A stretch of 7,996 bases of DNA from Candidatus Nitrosopelagicus sp. (lineage in GTDB: Archaea > Thermoproteota > Nitrososphaeria > Nitrososphaerales > Nitrosopumilaceae). A program made the position numbers and the translations under genes. The notes under the pieces were generated by a model. That model was given only the letters and a program-made list of their open reading frames with translations, did no database searches and was not told the DNA's origin. Shown piece after piece: positions 1 through 6,230 of this stretch; positions within the stretch are counted from its first letter, which is position 1; every line of letters begins with the position of its first letter. Location of the stretch: positions 1 through 7,996 of the forward strand of contig JABHJJ010000169.1 of assembly GCA_018691945.1 (NCBI GenBank). The letters run 5' to 3'.

Positions 1-1
1 C

Positions 2-787
2 TCAGGAGTCGCACCAGTTCCAGAAGGATTAGACAAGTATCTTTTTGCAGGAATAACAAGAAAGAAAGGAATCAAGATGATAAAATGTAAAACAATTGAT
101 GTCGAAGTTCCTGCAAATGCAGAAATTGTTTTGGAAGGATATGTGGATTCATCAGATATTAGAGATGAAGGACCGTTTGGAGATCATACAGGGTATTACA
201 CACCAAAAGAACCATTTCCAACTTTTACATTAACTGGGATGATGCAAAGAAAGAACCCAATCTATCTTACAACAGTTGTAGGAAAACCTGTGTTAGAAGA
301 TGCATATATTGGCAAGGTCATTGCAAGTTCATTTTTACCAATGATTAGGATGTTTCATCCTGAAGTAGTAGACTTTGCAATGCCTGCCGCAGGATGGTTT
401 CAAGGTCTTGCGATAATTTCTATAAAAAAGAGATACCCGGGTCAAGCAAAAAAAGTCATGATGGGGTTATGGGGCATGGGACAACTTGCGTTAACAAAAA
501 TGTTTGTCGTAGTAGATGAAGATGTGAATGTACATGACATGAATGATGTAATCTGGGCAATAACAACTAGAACAGATGCTGCAAGAGATATTACAATTAT
601 AGATAAAACACCTACGGATACATTAGATCCTGCATCACCATTGGTAAATCTAGGCTCAAAATTAGGAATCGACGCAACACAAAAAACTGCAGAAGAAGGA
701 TTTGAAAGAGAAATACAAGAAAAAGTCCAAGTTGACGATGAAACTAAGAAATTAGTTGATTCAAGATGGGCAGAATATAGAATTTAA
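2..787 (+). CDS. UbiD-family decarboxylase, C-terminal part (5' truncated by window edge)
   Basis: This is the C-terminal 261 residues of a UbiD-type decarboxylase, a family that uses prenylated FMN to decarboxylate aromatic or unsaturated acids and usually has about 430-490 residues. The reading frame is open from base 2 through the ATG at 77, so that ATG is an internal codon. The residues before it (SGVAPVPEGLDKY...) continue the fold. The clearest family signature is DEGPFGDHTGYY at about bases 164-199, which carries a conserved active-site glutamate region. The late block TDTLDPASP followed by SKLGIDATQK (bases about 608-690) is also typical of UbiD proteins. Next to mqnC, the likely role is the decarboxylation step of the futalosine menaquinone pathway (MqnL-like), but other aromatic-acid substrates cannot be excluded. 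The family call is firm; the substrate is inferred. The stop overlaps the convergent mqnC stop. Confidence 0.9.
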   Translation, partial: SGVAPVPEGLDKYLFAGITRKKGIKMIKCKTIDVEVPANAEIVLEGYVDSSDIRDEGPFGDHTGYYTPKEPFPTFTLTGMMQRKNPIYLTTVVGKPVLEDAYIGKVIASSFLPMIRMFHPEVVDFAMPAAGWFQGLAIISIKKRYPGQAKKVMMGLWGMGQLALTKMFVVVDEDVNVHDMNDVIWAITTRTDAARDITIIDKTPTDTLDPASPLVNLGSKLGIDATQKTAEEGFEREIQEKVQVDDETKKLVDSRWAEYRI

Positions 788-1902
788 CGCATAGATACGG
801 TTTCATAAAAGTTATCACGCTCTTCAGCAGAATAACCAATCTGTTTAATTGAATCAATAATTCGAGTGTCAGTTAATTCAGTAGAACGAGACCCAGTGCA
901 AGAAACCACTTCTTCGCCAATTAATGTTCCACCAAAGTCATCAGAACCATACTGTAATGCCAATTGTGCCATACCAATACCATTTGTTAACCAAGATGAT
1001 TGTATATGATCAATTAATCCATCAAAAATTATTCTAGAAATTGCAATCATCTTTAATAATTGGATTCCACCTGCACCAGTAGTAACGGTTCCCTCTTTTT
1101 GCATCAATGTATTGTTTGGCTCAAAACTCCATGGAATAAATGCCATGAACCCATTAAGATCTTTTTGTAGTTTAACAATTTTATCATAATGTTCTACGAT
1201 GTCATTATTTGTTTCAACATGACCATACATCATAGTTGCAGAAGCAGGTAAACCTAACTCAAATGATTCTTTCATTATTCTAATCCAATCATCACTATCA
1301 ATTTTTTTTGGACTAATGATTTCTTTAACAGAATCAGTTAAAATTTCCGCACCAGCCCCCGGAACAGATTGTAAACCGGCATCTTTTAATCGTGATAAAA
1401 TTTCTTTTGTTGATGATTTTTCTACTCGTGCAATCATATCTATTTCAGAGGTAGATAATCCATGTACTCCCACCAGAGGGAATTTTGAACGAATCATTTT
1501 AAAAGAATCTTCATAGTATTCAATTCCAAGGTCAGGATTGTGACCACCTTGAATTAAGACTTGTCTTATCTTGAACATGTCCCATCCAGTCTTTACTCTC
1601 GCTTCAATTTCTTCTAGAGTCAAAGTATATGCTTCATCATGGTTAGGAGGACGATAAAATGCACAGAATTTACAATCAGTAATACAGACATTCGTATAAT
1701 TCAAAATGATATTATTTACAAAAGATACTTTTTTCCCAAACTTTTTTTGAGTAATAATTCCAGCTACAAGTCCTAAAAGATAGACATCATCAGATTTCAG
1801 TAGTCTCAGATAATCATCTTTTTTTGGTCTAATACCAATAAGTGAGTTTTCTAAGATATCTCCTATTTCACTAGAGTGAATTTGCTGTGTTAATTGACTC
1901 AA
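784..1902 (-). CDS. mqnC: Cyclic dehypoxanthinyl futalosine synthase (radical SAM, MqnC)
   Basis: This gene encodes a 372-residue radical SAM enzyme, the usual MqnC length. MqnC cyclises dehypoxanthinyl futalosine in the futalosine route to menaquinone. The cluster motif is CITDCKFCAFYR, with C73, C77 and C80 spaced CxxxCxxC for a 4Fe-4S centre. It follows the family block LNYTNVC. Other MqnC-like blocks are IQGGHNPDLGIEYYED (118-132), PGAGAEILTD (181-190), EIISPKK (194-200), TMMYGHVET (about 223-231) and FIPWSFEPNNT, plus a C-terminal GMAQLALQYGSDDFGGT block. The related CofH and MqnE share the CxxxCxxC block but fit these later motifs less well. The start is TTG (1900-1902): an in-frame TGA (1903-1905) directly precedes it, so no longer start exists, and a TATA-like box lies about 26 bases upstream. 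It is transcribed divergently from aroA' and converges on the UbiD gene. Confidence 0.9.
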   Translation of the reverse strand: MSQLTQQIHSSEIGDILENSLIGIRPKKDDYLRLLKSDDVYLLGLVAGIITQKKFGKKVSFVNNIILNYTNVCITDCKFCAFYRPPNHDEAYTLTLEEIEARVKTGWDMFKIRQVLIQGGHNPDLGIEYYEDSFKMIRSKFPLVGVHGLSTSEIDMIARVEKSSTKEILSRLKDAGLQSVPGAGAEILTDSVKEIISPKKIDSDDWIRIMKESFELGLPASATMMYGHVETNNDIVEHYDKIVKLQKDLNGFMAFIPWSFEPNNTLMQKEGTVTTGAGGIQLLKMIAISRIIFDGLIDHIQSSWLTNGIGMAQLALQYGSDDFGGTLIGEEVVSCTGSRSTELTDTRIIDSIKQIGYSAEERDNFYETVSMR

Positions 1903-1921
1903 TCACAATCTATCGTTTGAG

Positions 1922-1933
1922 ATTAATATTTAA
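1922..1933 (-). promoter_or_regulatory. TATA-like box for mqnC
   Basis: Read on the minus strand this is TTAAATATTAAT, centred about 26 bases upstream of the mqnC TTG codon. That is the distance expected between an archaeal TATA box and the transcription start, so the mRNA is probably leaderless or nearly so. No Shine-Dalgarno sequence is visible before the TTG. The call rests on position and composition only. Confidence 0.5.
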
Positions 1934-1974
1934 TTCTTAGATAAAAAATGAGCCTAAAATTACATTTTTGGCAA

Positions 1975-1984
1975 TTTTTAAGTA
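1975..1984 (+). promoter_or_regulatory. TATA-like box for the aroA'-aroB'-aroD operon
   Basis: TTTTTAAGTA is centred about 27 bases upstream of the ATG at 2007, the normal archaeal TATA-to-start distance for a leaderless mRNA. A second A/T-rich element near 1939-1947 (AGATAAAAA) would instead suit a start at the TTG codon at 1968, so the two start models each have a candidate box. Confidence 0.45.
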
Positions 1985-1994
1985 TGGTATACCA
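1985..1994. promoter_or_regulatory. Perfect 10-bp palindrome in the aroA' promoter, possible operator
   Basis: TGGTATACCA is a perfect palindrome lying directly after the TATA-like box and 13-22 bases before the ATG at 2007. In this position a bound dimeric regulator would block TFB or RNA polymerase. No regulator gene lies in the window. Short palindromes arise by chance in AT-rich DNA, so this is a candidate only. Confidence 0.3.
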
Positions 1995-2006
1995 AAGATA
2001 TCACTA

Positions 2007-2792
2007 ATGGCAACAGGTACTGAAATTAGATTAAGTAAGATTATGAGAAAAGGCAAGATGCTTTGCATTCCAATGGATCATGGAATTTCTAATGGACCAA
2101 TTGAAGGATTAGAAAAACCACATGACGTAATTTACAAATGTGAAAATCATGGTCTGACAAGCATAATAATTAACAAAGGAATTATCAAAACATTACCAAG
2201 ACCAACAAAAGTTGGAATTTTAGCTCACTTTTCTTCTAGTACTGCATTATCATTATCTCCAAATAGAAAGATGTTGACAGGTTCTGTTAAAGAAGCAATA
2301 CGATTAGGTGCAGATGGAGTTTCACTACACATCAACATTGGAGGAAAAGAAGAACCAGAAATGATTGAACAGTTAGGAAAAATTTCTGAAGAATGTCATG
2401 AATGGAATGTTCCATTACTTGCAATGATGTATCCGAGAGGAGAAAATGTCAAAGACCCACATGATCCAGAAATTGTAGCTCATACTGCAAGAATTGGTGC
2501 AGAGTGTGGTGCAGATATTGTCAAGACATTGTACACAGGAGATATTGATTCATTCAAGAAGGTTGTAGAAAGTATTCCAGTTCCAGTGGTAATTGCTGGA
2601 GGTCCAAAATCAAAAACTGACTTGGATATTTTACAAATGACTGAAGATGCAATGGATGCAGGTGCAAAGGGAGTTACATATGGAAGAAATATTTTTGCTC
2701 ATAAATCACCAGATAAATTGGTAGATGCGTTAGCAGGAATAATTTTCAGAAAAGAATCAGCAAAAGAAATGGCAAAAAAAATTGGCAAATGA
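2007..2792 (+). CDS. aroA': 2-amino-3,7-dideoxy-D-threo-hept-6-ulosonate (ADH) synthase
   Basis: ADH synthase performs the first step of the archaeal route to 3-dehydroquinate, condensing L-aspartate semialdehyde with a deoxy-keto-hexose phosphate in place of the bacterial DAHP reaction. It is a cytoplasmic class I (Schiff-base) aldolase of the DeoC/FbaB type. From the ATG at 2007 it has 261 residues. Visible family blocks are IPMDHGISNGP (21-31, with D24), MMYPRG (140-145, with Y142), DIVKTLYTGDIDSF (170-183, with the probable Schiff-base lysine K173), VVIAGGPK (194-201) and YGRNIF (225-230). D24, Y142 and K173 match D33, Y153 and K184 of the Methanocaldococcus enzyme MJ0400 as I remember it. 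The frame can extend to a TTG at 1968 (274 residues), but the ATG better fits the N-terminal length of relatives and the nearer TATA box. The gene heads an operon and overlaps aroB' by 11 bases. Confidence 0.92.
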   Translation: MATGTEIRLSKIMRKGKMLCIPMDHGISNGPIEGLEKPHDVIYKCENHGLTSIIINKGIIKTLPRPTKVGILAHFSSSTALSLSPNRKMLTGSVKEAIRLGADGVSLHINIGGKEEPEMIEQLGKISEECHEWNVPLLAMMYPRGENVKDPHDPEIVAHTARIGAECGADIVKTLYTGDIDSFKKVVESIPVPVVIAGGPKSKTDLDILQMTEDAMDAGAKGVTYGRNIFAHKSPDKLVDALAGIIFRKESAKEMAKKIGK

Positions 2793-3840
2793 TAAACTTT
2801 TGATTGTCCAACCAAAAGTTGGAAAAAATCAACTAAATAGATTTGTAAAAAATTTGGAAGATGAAGGTGTCAAGTACGTCTATGCAGATCCAAAAGTAAT
2901 TACAGACAAAAAAAATAAGATGAAAACGATATTCACCACACCCAATGCAGATTATGTTGTACTTAACAAGGAAGGTAAGAAAATTAGAGGGAAAAAAGTG
3001 GGAAAACAATTTAAAATTCTATCAAATAAAGACATTGATGGCGTTTTTGAGACTGCAAAAAAAGGGCTTGATTTTGTCATAATCGAGGTAAAAGATTGGA
3101 AGATCATCCCATTAGAGAATATTATAGCAAAATTACACAAGATCCACACACAAATATTCACAATAGCTAAAAATCAGAAAGAAGTTAGAAAGATGTTTTC
3201 TATTCTAGATGTTGGTGTTGACGGAGTCATATTTCAAACAGGTTCTATAGGAGAAGTACAAGAGACCTTAGTAAATCTTGGAACAAAGAGTTTTGATTTG
3301 AGTAAAGCAAAGATTACAGAGATTCAAGAGATAGGTGATGGAGAACGAGTTTGTGTTGATACCGCATCAATGTTACATAAAGGAGAAGGAATGTTAATTG
3401 GAAGTAGAGCAAATTTTATGTTTTTAGTTCACAATGAATCAGTTGGCTCATCATTTACATCACCAAGACCATTTAGAGTTAATGCAGGGGCAGTTCATTG
3501 TTACACATTATCACCAGATGGAAATACAAAATATCTATCAGAATTAGAAACTGGTAGTGAAGTGTTAATCTTAAACTCCAAAGGAAAGGCAAGAAGAGCA
3601 GCAATTGGGAGATGTAAAATTGAGAAAAGACCAATGTTGTTAATAAAAGCAAAAGTTGGTAACGAGATTGGAGGAATTATTGCACAAGATGCGGAGACCA
3701 TACGATTTGTAAAAGCAAATGGACAATTGGTTTCAGTCACACACCTCAAGAAAGGGGATTCGGTTTTGGTATTTTCAAAAGAAGCTACTGGAAGACATTT
3801 TGGTATGGAAGTATCAGATGAATATATCCTTGAAAAATAA
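2782..3840 (+). CDS. aroB': 3-dehydroquinate synthase II
   Basis: This 352-residue protein is the archaeal type II dehydroquinate synthase. It carries out NAD-dependent oxidative deamination and cyclisation of ADH to 3-dehydroquinate, the second shikimate-pathway step in archaea that lack DAHP synthase. It is unrelated to bacterial AroB. The hallmark region is the second half: GDGERVCVDTASM (185-197), GEGMLIGSRANFMFLVHNES (201-220), RPFRVNAGAVHCY (229-241), TKYLSEL (249-255), IEKRPMLLI (280-288) and a terminal GRHFGMEV (337-344). The first 100 residues are less conserved and lysine-rich. The start is a TTG at 2782, inside the end of aroA' (11-base overlap), without a recognisable Shine-Dalgarno sequence, so coupled translation is likely. 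Another in-frame TTG at 2800 is possible. The end shares one base with the aroD start (TAATG). Length agrees with the family (MJ1249 is about 361). Confidence 0.93.
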   Translation: MANDKLLIVQPKVGKNQLNRFVKNLEDEGVKYVYADPKVITDKKNKMKTIFTTPNADYVVLNKEGKKIRGKKVGKQFKILSNKDIDGVFETAKKGLDFVIIEVKDWKIIPLENIIAKLHKIHTQIFTIAKNQKEVRKMFSILDVGVDGVIFQTGSIGEVQETLVNLGTKSFDLSKAKITEIQEIGDGERVCVDTASMLHKGEGMLIGSRANFMFLVHNESVGSSFTSPRPFRVNAGAVHCYTLSPDGNTKYLSELETGSEVLILNSKGKARRAAIGRCKIEKRPMLLIKAKVGNEIGGIIAQDAETIRFVKANGQLVSVTHLKKGDSVLVFSKEATGRHFGMEVSDEYILEK

Positions 3841-4502
3841 TGAAGTATAAGACATGCGTCTCAATAGGTGAGAAGAACCCAAAAAAATTAAAAAATGTTT
3901 TAAAAAAGGCACTTTTAAAATCAGATTTTGCAGAGATACGATTTGATTACTTGAAAAAAGCAGACATACCAATTGTATTAGAGGATATTAAAAAAAGCCT
4001 CTCAAGATGTGTGTGTACGTTACGACCAAGATCAGAAGGAGGAGTATTCATTGGAAAAGAGGATGAAAGAAGATTAATTCTACGTCTAATTGCAGAATAT
4101 AATCCGTTTTTATTAGATGTCGAATTCAATGCAATTCAGAAAGACAAGAAACTTGCATCATATTTGAGAAAAACAAAATGCAAGTTATTGATTTCATGGC
4201 ATGATTTTAAGAAGACACCTAATGAATCTCAGTTAAGATCTAAATTCAACAAAATGACTAAGTTTTCAGATATAGTGAAAATTGTGACTGTAGCAAATAG
4301 TGTTTCTGATGCATCTAGGTTACTTTCACTTTATTCTATAAAATCAGAGAATGAAACAATAGCATTTTGTATGGGCGAACAAGGTAAGTTTTCAAGAATT
4401 TTGTGTTTGCATCTAGGTAGTCCATTTACCTATGTATCATTAGGAAAGGCAATTGCGCCAGGACAATTTAGTTTGAGAGAGATTAAATCACTTGAATGTT
4501 GA
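3840..4502 (+). CDS. aroD: 3-dehydroquinate dehydratase, type I
   Basis: Type I dehydroquinase dehydrates 3-dehydroquinate to 3-dehydroshikimate through a lysine Schiff base. The 220 residues form the single TIM-barrel domain typical of archaeal AroD. Residues that line up with the enterobacterial enzyme as I remember it are: EIRFDYL (E32, R34, D36), the RxxxEGG block CTLRPRSEGG (R62, E66), the catalytic histidine in SWHDFKKTP (H121), the Schiff-base lysine in DIVKIVTVANS (K147), the substrate arginine in GKFSRI (R186) and the closing loop APGQ (Q209). The usual serine four residues before that glutamine is isoleucine here (I205). The ATG overlaps the aroB' stop by one base and no Shine-Dalgarno sequence is seen, so the gene is probably translated by coupling. 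It is the last gene of this operon; the next gene converges on it after 32 bases. Confidence 0.95.
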   Translation: MKYKTCVSIGEKNPKKLKNVLKKALLKSDFAEIRFDYLKKADIPIVLEDIKKSLSRCVCTLRPRSEGGVFIGKEDERRLILRLIAEYNPFLLDVEFNAIQKDKKLASYLRKTKCKLLISWHDFKKTPNESQLRSKFNKMTKFSDIVKIVTVANSVSDASRLLSLYSIKSENETIAFCMGEQGKFSRILCLHLGSPFTYVSLGKAIAPGQFSLREIKSLEC

Positions 4503-4538
4503 TCAGGCATGACATAATTTTCTAATTAGTTTGATCAG
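4499..4538. repeat. Paired TTGATCAG repeats spanning the aroD / secreted-protein convergent junction
   Basis: TTGATCAG occurs at 4499-4506 and again at 4531-4538, 32 bases apart. Each contains the palindrome TGATCA, which holds a TGA stop on both strands: the first copy supplies the aroD stop and the second supplies the stop of the convergent secreted-protein gene. The spacer contains a T-rich run (AATTTTCT, 4516-4523) that could help end aroD transcription. The repeat is short and may be coincidence. Confidence 0.3.
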
Positions 4539-5317
4539 TATCCAGGAGGCCTATCCATTGTTCCAAAGAATTGATATTGTTTGCTAACTGTTTGTCCATC
4601 TAGAGAAGCAGTTACATCAACAGTATACAAATGACTAATTTTCCATAGACTAGGATCTAGAGTTGTTTCGTCAGCCATTACTTCATATCTATAGAATATT
4701 TTTCCTGTTTCACCAGTAGCAGTATGAATTTTTTCACCTTCTTCATCAGTGAGAATTACATTTATGGTAACACCAGATAATACTTGGTTATTATGATGTT
4801 GATAATCAGTTCCACTGTACACATCTTCATAAAACACTTTTGCATCTAATACAAACTTTCCTTCAGGATATACTTTTGAATATCCTTCAAATAGTATGTG
4901 AAGAGGCTTGCCGGAAATGGCAGGAGTTTCAGGAATTTCATCAACTATGTCTTCGTTTATGGTAATTTCTGGACTAACTACGTCAACTTGTATAATTCCA
5001 ATTTCAATCAGATATTTCATTGCATTAATAAATTCAGAGTCTGGAATTAAATTCTCAGACCACCAACCAGCAGTATTTCTTACCCAATCAGGAATAATTT
5101 TGTCAGGTCCAGGAGGAGCAGATTCGATTGATGGAACGTAAATAATTCCTTCATTGATCAAAAATTCAAGACTGGCTGTAAATTCACTCTGTGAGATTTG
5201 TCTGTCAGCCCACCAAGAGGCATTATTCTTAACCCAATCAGGAACATCTTCAGAAAAAGAGAATGGAAGGATTGAAAATCCAATTACCATAATAAGAAAA
5301 AAAGGAAGTTTTTCCAT
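4535..5317 (-). CDS. Secreted protein with two tryptophan-rich PDWV/WW repeats, function unknown
   Basis: This gene encodes a 260-residue exported protein. Residues 1-22 look like a signal peptide (charged start, hydrophobic core PFFLIMVIGFSILPFSFS, cleavage near 22). Two copies of an approximately 36-residue repeat follow at 26-61 and 76-111. They share 18 of 36 positions, including PDWV, N, A-x-WW, SEF, LI and GII. This repeat is frequent in secreted proteins of marine thaumarchaea and has no function I can name. A proline/acidic linker (about 112-138) leads to a beta-rich C-terminal region (about 139-252) containing SGVTINVILTDEEGEK and a GETGKIFYRYEV strand pair, like an Ig-fold or macroglobulin-type domain. 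There is no C-terminal membrane anchor and no lipobox cysteine, so it is probably released or held at the S-layer. The ATG follows a TATA-like box by about 27 bases. It separates the two aro operons on the opposite strand and shows no metabolic link to them. Confidence 0.85.
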   Translation of the reverse strand: MEKLPFFLIMVIGFSILPFSFSEDVPDWVKNNASWWADRQISQSEFTASLEFLINEGIIYVPSIESAPPGPDKIIPDWVRNTAGWWSENLIPDSEFINAMKYLIEIGIIQVDVVSPEITINEDIVDEIPETPAISGKPLHILFEGYSKVYPEGKFVLDAKVFYEDVYSGTDYQHHNNQVLSGVTINVILTDEEGEKIHTATGETGKIFYRYEVMADETTLDPSLWKISHLYTVDVTASLDGQTVSKQYQFFGTMDRPPGY

Positions 5318-5319
5318 AG

Positions 5320-5336
5320 TTTTGGTTGTTTTTGGT
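5320..5336 (-). promoter_or_regulatory. Two ACCAAAA direct repeats before the secreted-protein gene
   Basis: On the minus strand ACCAAAA occurs twice (5330-5336 and 5320-5326), with a 10-base period equal to about one helical turn. The second copy ends two bases before the ATG. The pair lies between the TATA-like box and the start codon, where a regulator could act. No evidence beyond position and spacing is available. Confidence 0.3.
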
Positions 5337-5338
5337 AG

Positions 5339-5350
5339 AATTAATTTTTA
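5339..5350 (-). promoter_or_regulatory. TATA-like box for the secreted-protein gene
   Basis: Read on the minus strand this is TAAAAATTAATT, centred about 27 bases upstream of the ATG at 5317. The spacing fits an archaeal promoter with a leaderless transcript, and no Shine-Dalgarno sequence is present before the ATG. Confidence 0.5.
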
Positions 5351-5379
5351 TGATGAAAAATTTTTTTACCAATGAATAG

Positions 5380-5387
5380 GTTATATC
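5380..5387 (+). promoter_or_regulatory. TATA box for the aroE-aroK-aroA operon
   Basis: GTTATATC, with the TTATAT core at 5381-5386, is centred about 25 bases upstream of the aroE ATG at 5409. This matches the position of an archaeal TATA box for a leaderless mRNA. It shares the 91-base divergent region with the promoter of the secreted-protein gene. Confidence 0.5.
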
Positions 5388-5389
5388 AA

Positions 5390-5405
5390 TCTAATTTGGA
5401 TTAGA
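5390..5405. promoter_or_regulatory. Inverted repeat between the aroE TATA box and start codon, possible operator
   Basis: TCTAAT at 5390-5395 and ATTAGA at 5400-5405 form a perfect 6-bp inverted repeat around TTGG. It ends three bases before the aroE ATG and starts three bases after the TATA-like element, so a bound protein would cover the transcription start. A chance repeat is possible in such AT-rich DNA. Confidence 0.3.
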
Positions 5406-5408
5406 ATT

Positions 5409-6230
5409 ATGCTAAAGACATTTGCAGTAATCGGTGATCCTATTGATCATTCATTATCGCCAACAATTCACAATGCAGCATATAGAGAATTAGAGATGGA
5501 ATGTACATACATTGCATATAGAGTCGCTCAAGGGGAATTGGCTACAGGCATAGAATCCTTGAAAAAAATCAATATTGCAGGATTTAATGTTACAATACCA
5601 CACAAAATTGAAATGATGAGATATTTAGATAACTTGGACGACAATTGTAAAAAAATTGGAGCCGTAAATACAGTTCTTAATGATGATGGAATATTGAGAG
5701 GGTTTAACACAGACATGGACGGTTTTTTGGAACCAATAAAAAGAAAAGAGATTGAAATGAAAAATTCAAGAATTCTTATTCTTGGTGCTGGCGGAGCAGC
5801 AAGAGCTATCATTGCAGGATTTCAAAAAGAAAATGCAAAAGAGATTACAATTGTTAATAGAACAAAGAGTAAAGGAGATGAATTGTCTGAATTTTCAAAC
5901 AGAATGGGGTTAAGTTCTGTATCAAGTTCAATTAAAGACATGGAAGATTTTGATTCACAATTTGATATGATAGTTAATGCATCATCATTGGGATTGAAAG
6001 GGGAGAAAAATATTATTCCAAGTAGATTGTTTGATGAACAAACAACAGTGTATGATATAGTTTACAAACCAATAAAAACAGATTTGATAAATACCGCAAA
6101 AGAGAGAAAGTCCAGAATTATTTTTGGATATGAGATGTTACTTGGTCAAGCAATACGTTCATTTGAAATTTGGTTGGATAGACAAGCTCCATATGATGCA
6201 ATGAAACGTGCCATTCTAGGAGGGTTCTGA
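5409..6230 (+). CDS. aroE: Shikimate dehydrogenase (NADP)
   Basis: This 273-residue enzyme reduces 3-dehydroshikimate to shikimate with NADPH. The substrate domain shows GDPIDHSLSPTIHNAAY (9-25, the shikimate-carboxylate serines), NVTIPHK (60-66, with the catalytic lysine K66), IGAVNT (83-88) and GFNTDMDG (98-105, with the catalytic aspartate D102). The Rossmann domain has the dinucleotide loop ILGAGGAARA (124-133) followed by VNRTKSK (149-155), the N-R-T pattern that selects NADP. The C-terminal return helix carries GYEMLLGQA (240-248), with the substrate glutamine Q247. All key residues are present and the length is normal. The ATG lies about 25 bases after a TATA box and has no Shine-Dalgarno sequence, consistent with a leaderless first gene. 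It overlaps aroK by one base (TGATG). Confidence 0.96.
   Translation: MLKTFAVIGDPIDHSLSPTIHNAAYRELEMECTYIAYRVAQGELATGIESLKKINIAGFNVTIPHKIEMMRYLDNLDDNCKKIGAVNTVLNDDGILRGFNTDMDGFLEPIKRKEIEMKNSRILILGAGGAARAIIAGFQKENAKEITIVNRTKSKGDELSEFSNRMGLSSVSSSIKDMEDFDSQFDMIVNASSLGLKGEKNIIPSRLFDEQTTVYDIVYKPIKTDLINTAKERKSRIIFGYEMLLGQAIRSFEIWLDRQAPYDAMKRAILGGF
6218..6224 (+). promoter_or_regulatory. Strong Shine-Dalgarno sequence for aroK
   Basis: AGGAGGG ends five bases before the aroK ATG at 6230, an ideal spacing. It lies inside the end of aroE and fixes the aroK start over the later in-frame ATG at 6248. It is the only strong Shine-Dalgarno sequence among the gene starts in this window. Confidence 0.75.

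Noticed and set aside
77..787. Treating the ATG at 77 as the true start of the UbiD-like gene
   Set aside because: The same frame is open to base 2 with protein sequence that continues the family fold, and 236 residues is far too short for UbiD. The gene is cut by the window edge.
1302..1309. T8 run as a terminator for the UbiD transcript
   Set aside because: It lies more than 500 bases past the stop and encodes a Lys-Lys pair of mqnC on the other strand, so its presence is explained by coding.
784..1902. Calling the radical SAM gene CofH or MqnE
   Set aside because: The CxxxCxxC block is shared by these families, but the AEILTD, EIISPKK, GHVET and DFGGT blocks and the length fit MqnC best.
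1968..2006. Extended ADH synthase start at TTG 1968
   Set aside because: It gives 13 extra N-terminal residues compared with the ATG at 2007, whose length and TATA spacing fit better. It is kept as an alternative, not as the main call.
5154..5375. Plus-strand 73-codon open frame
   Set aside because: It is antisense to the signal peptide and first repeat of the secreted-protein gene and runs into the promoter region. Its sequence has no family character.
5528..5812. Minus-strand 94-codon open frame opposite aroE
   Set aside because: It mirrors the conserved AroE substrate domain on the coding strand and looks like a shadow; no promoter or ribosome site is apparent.
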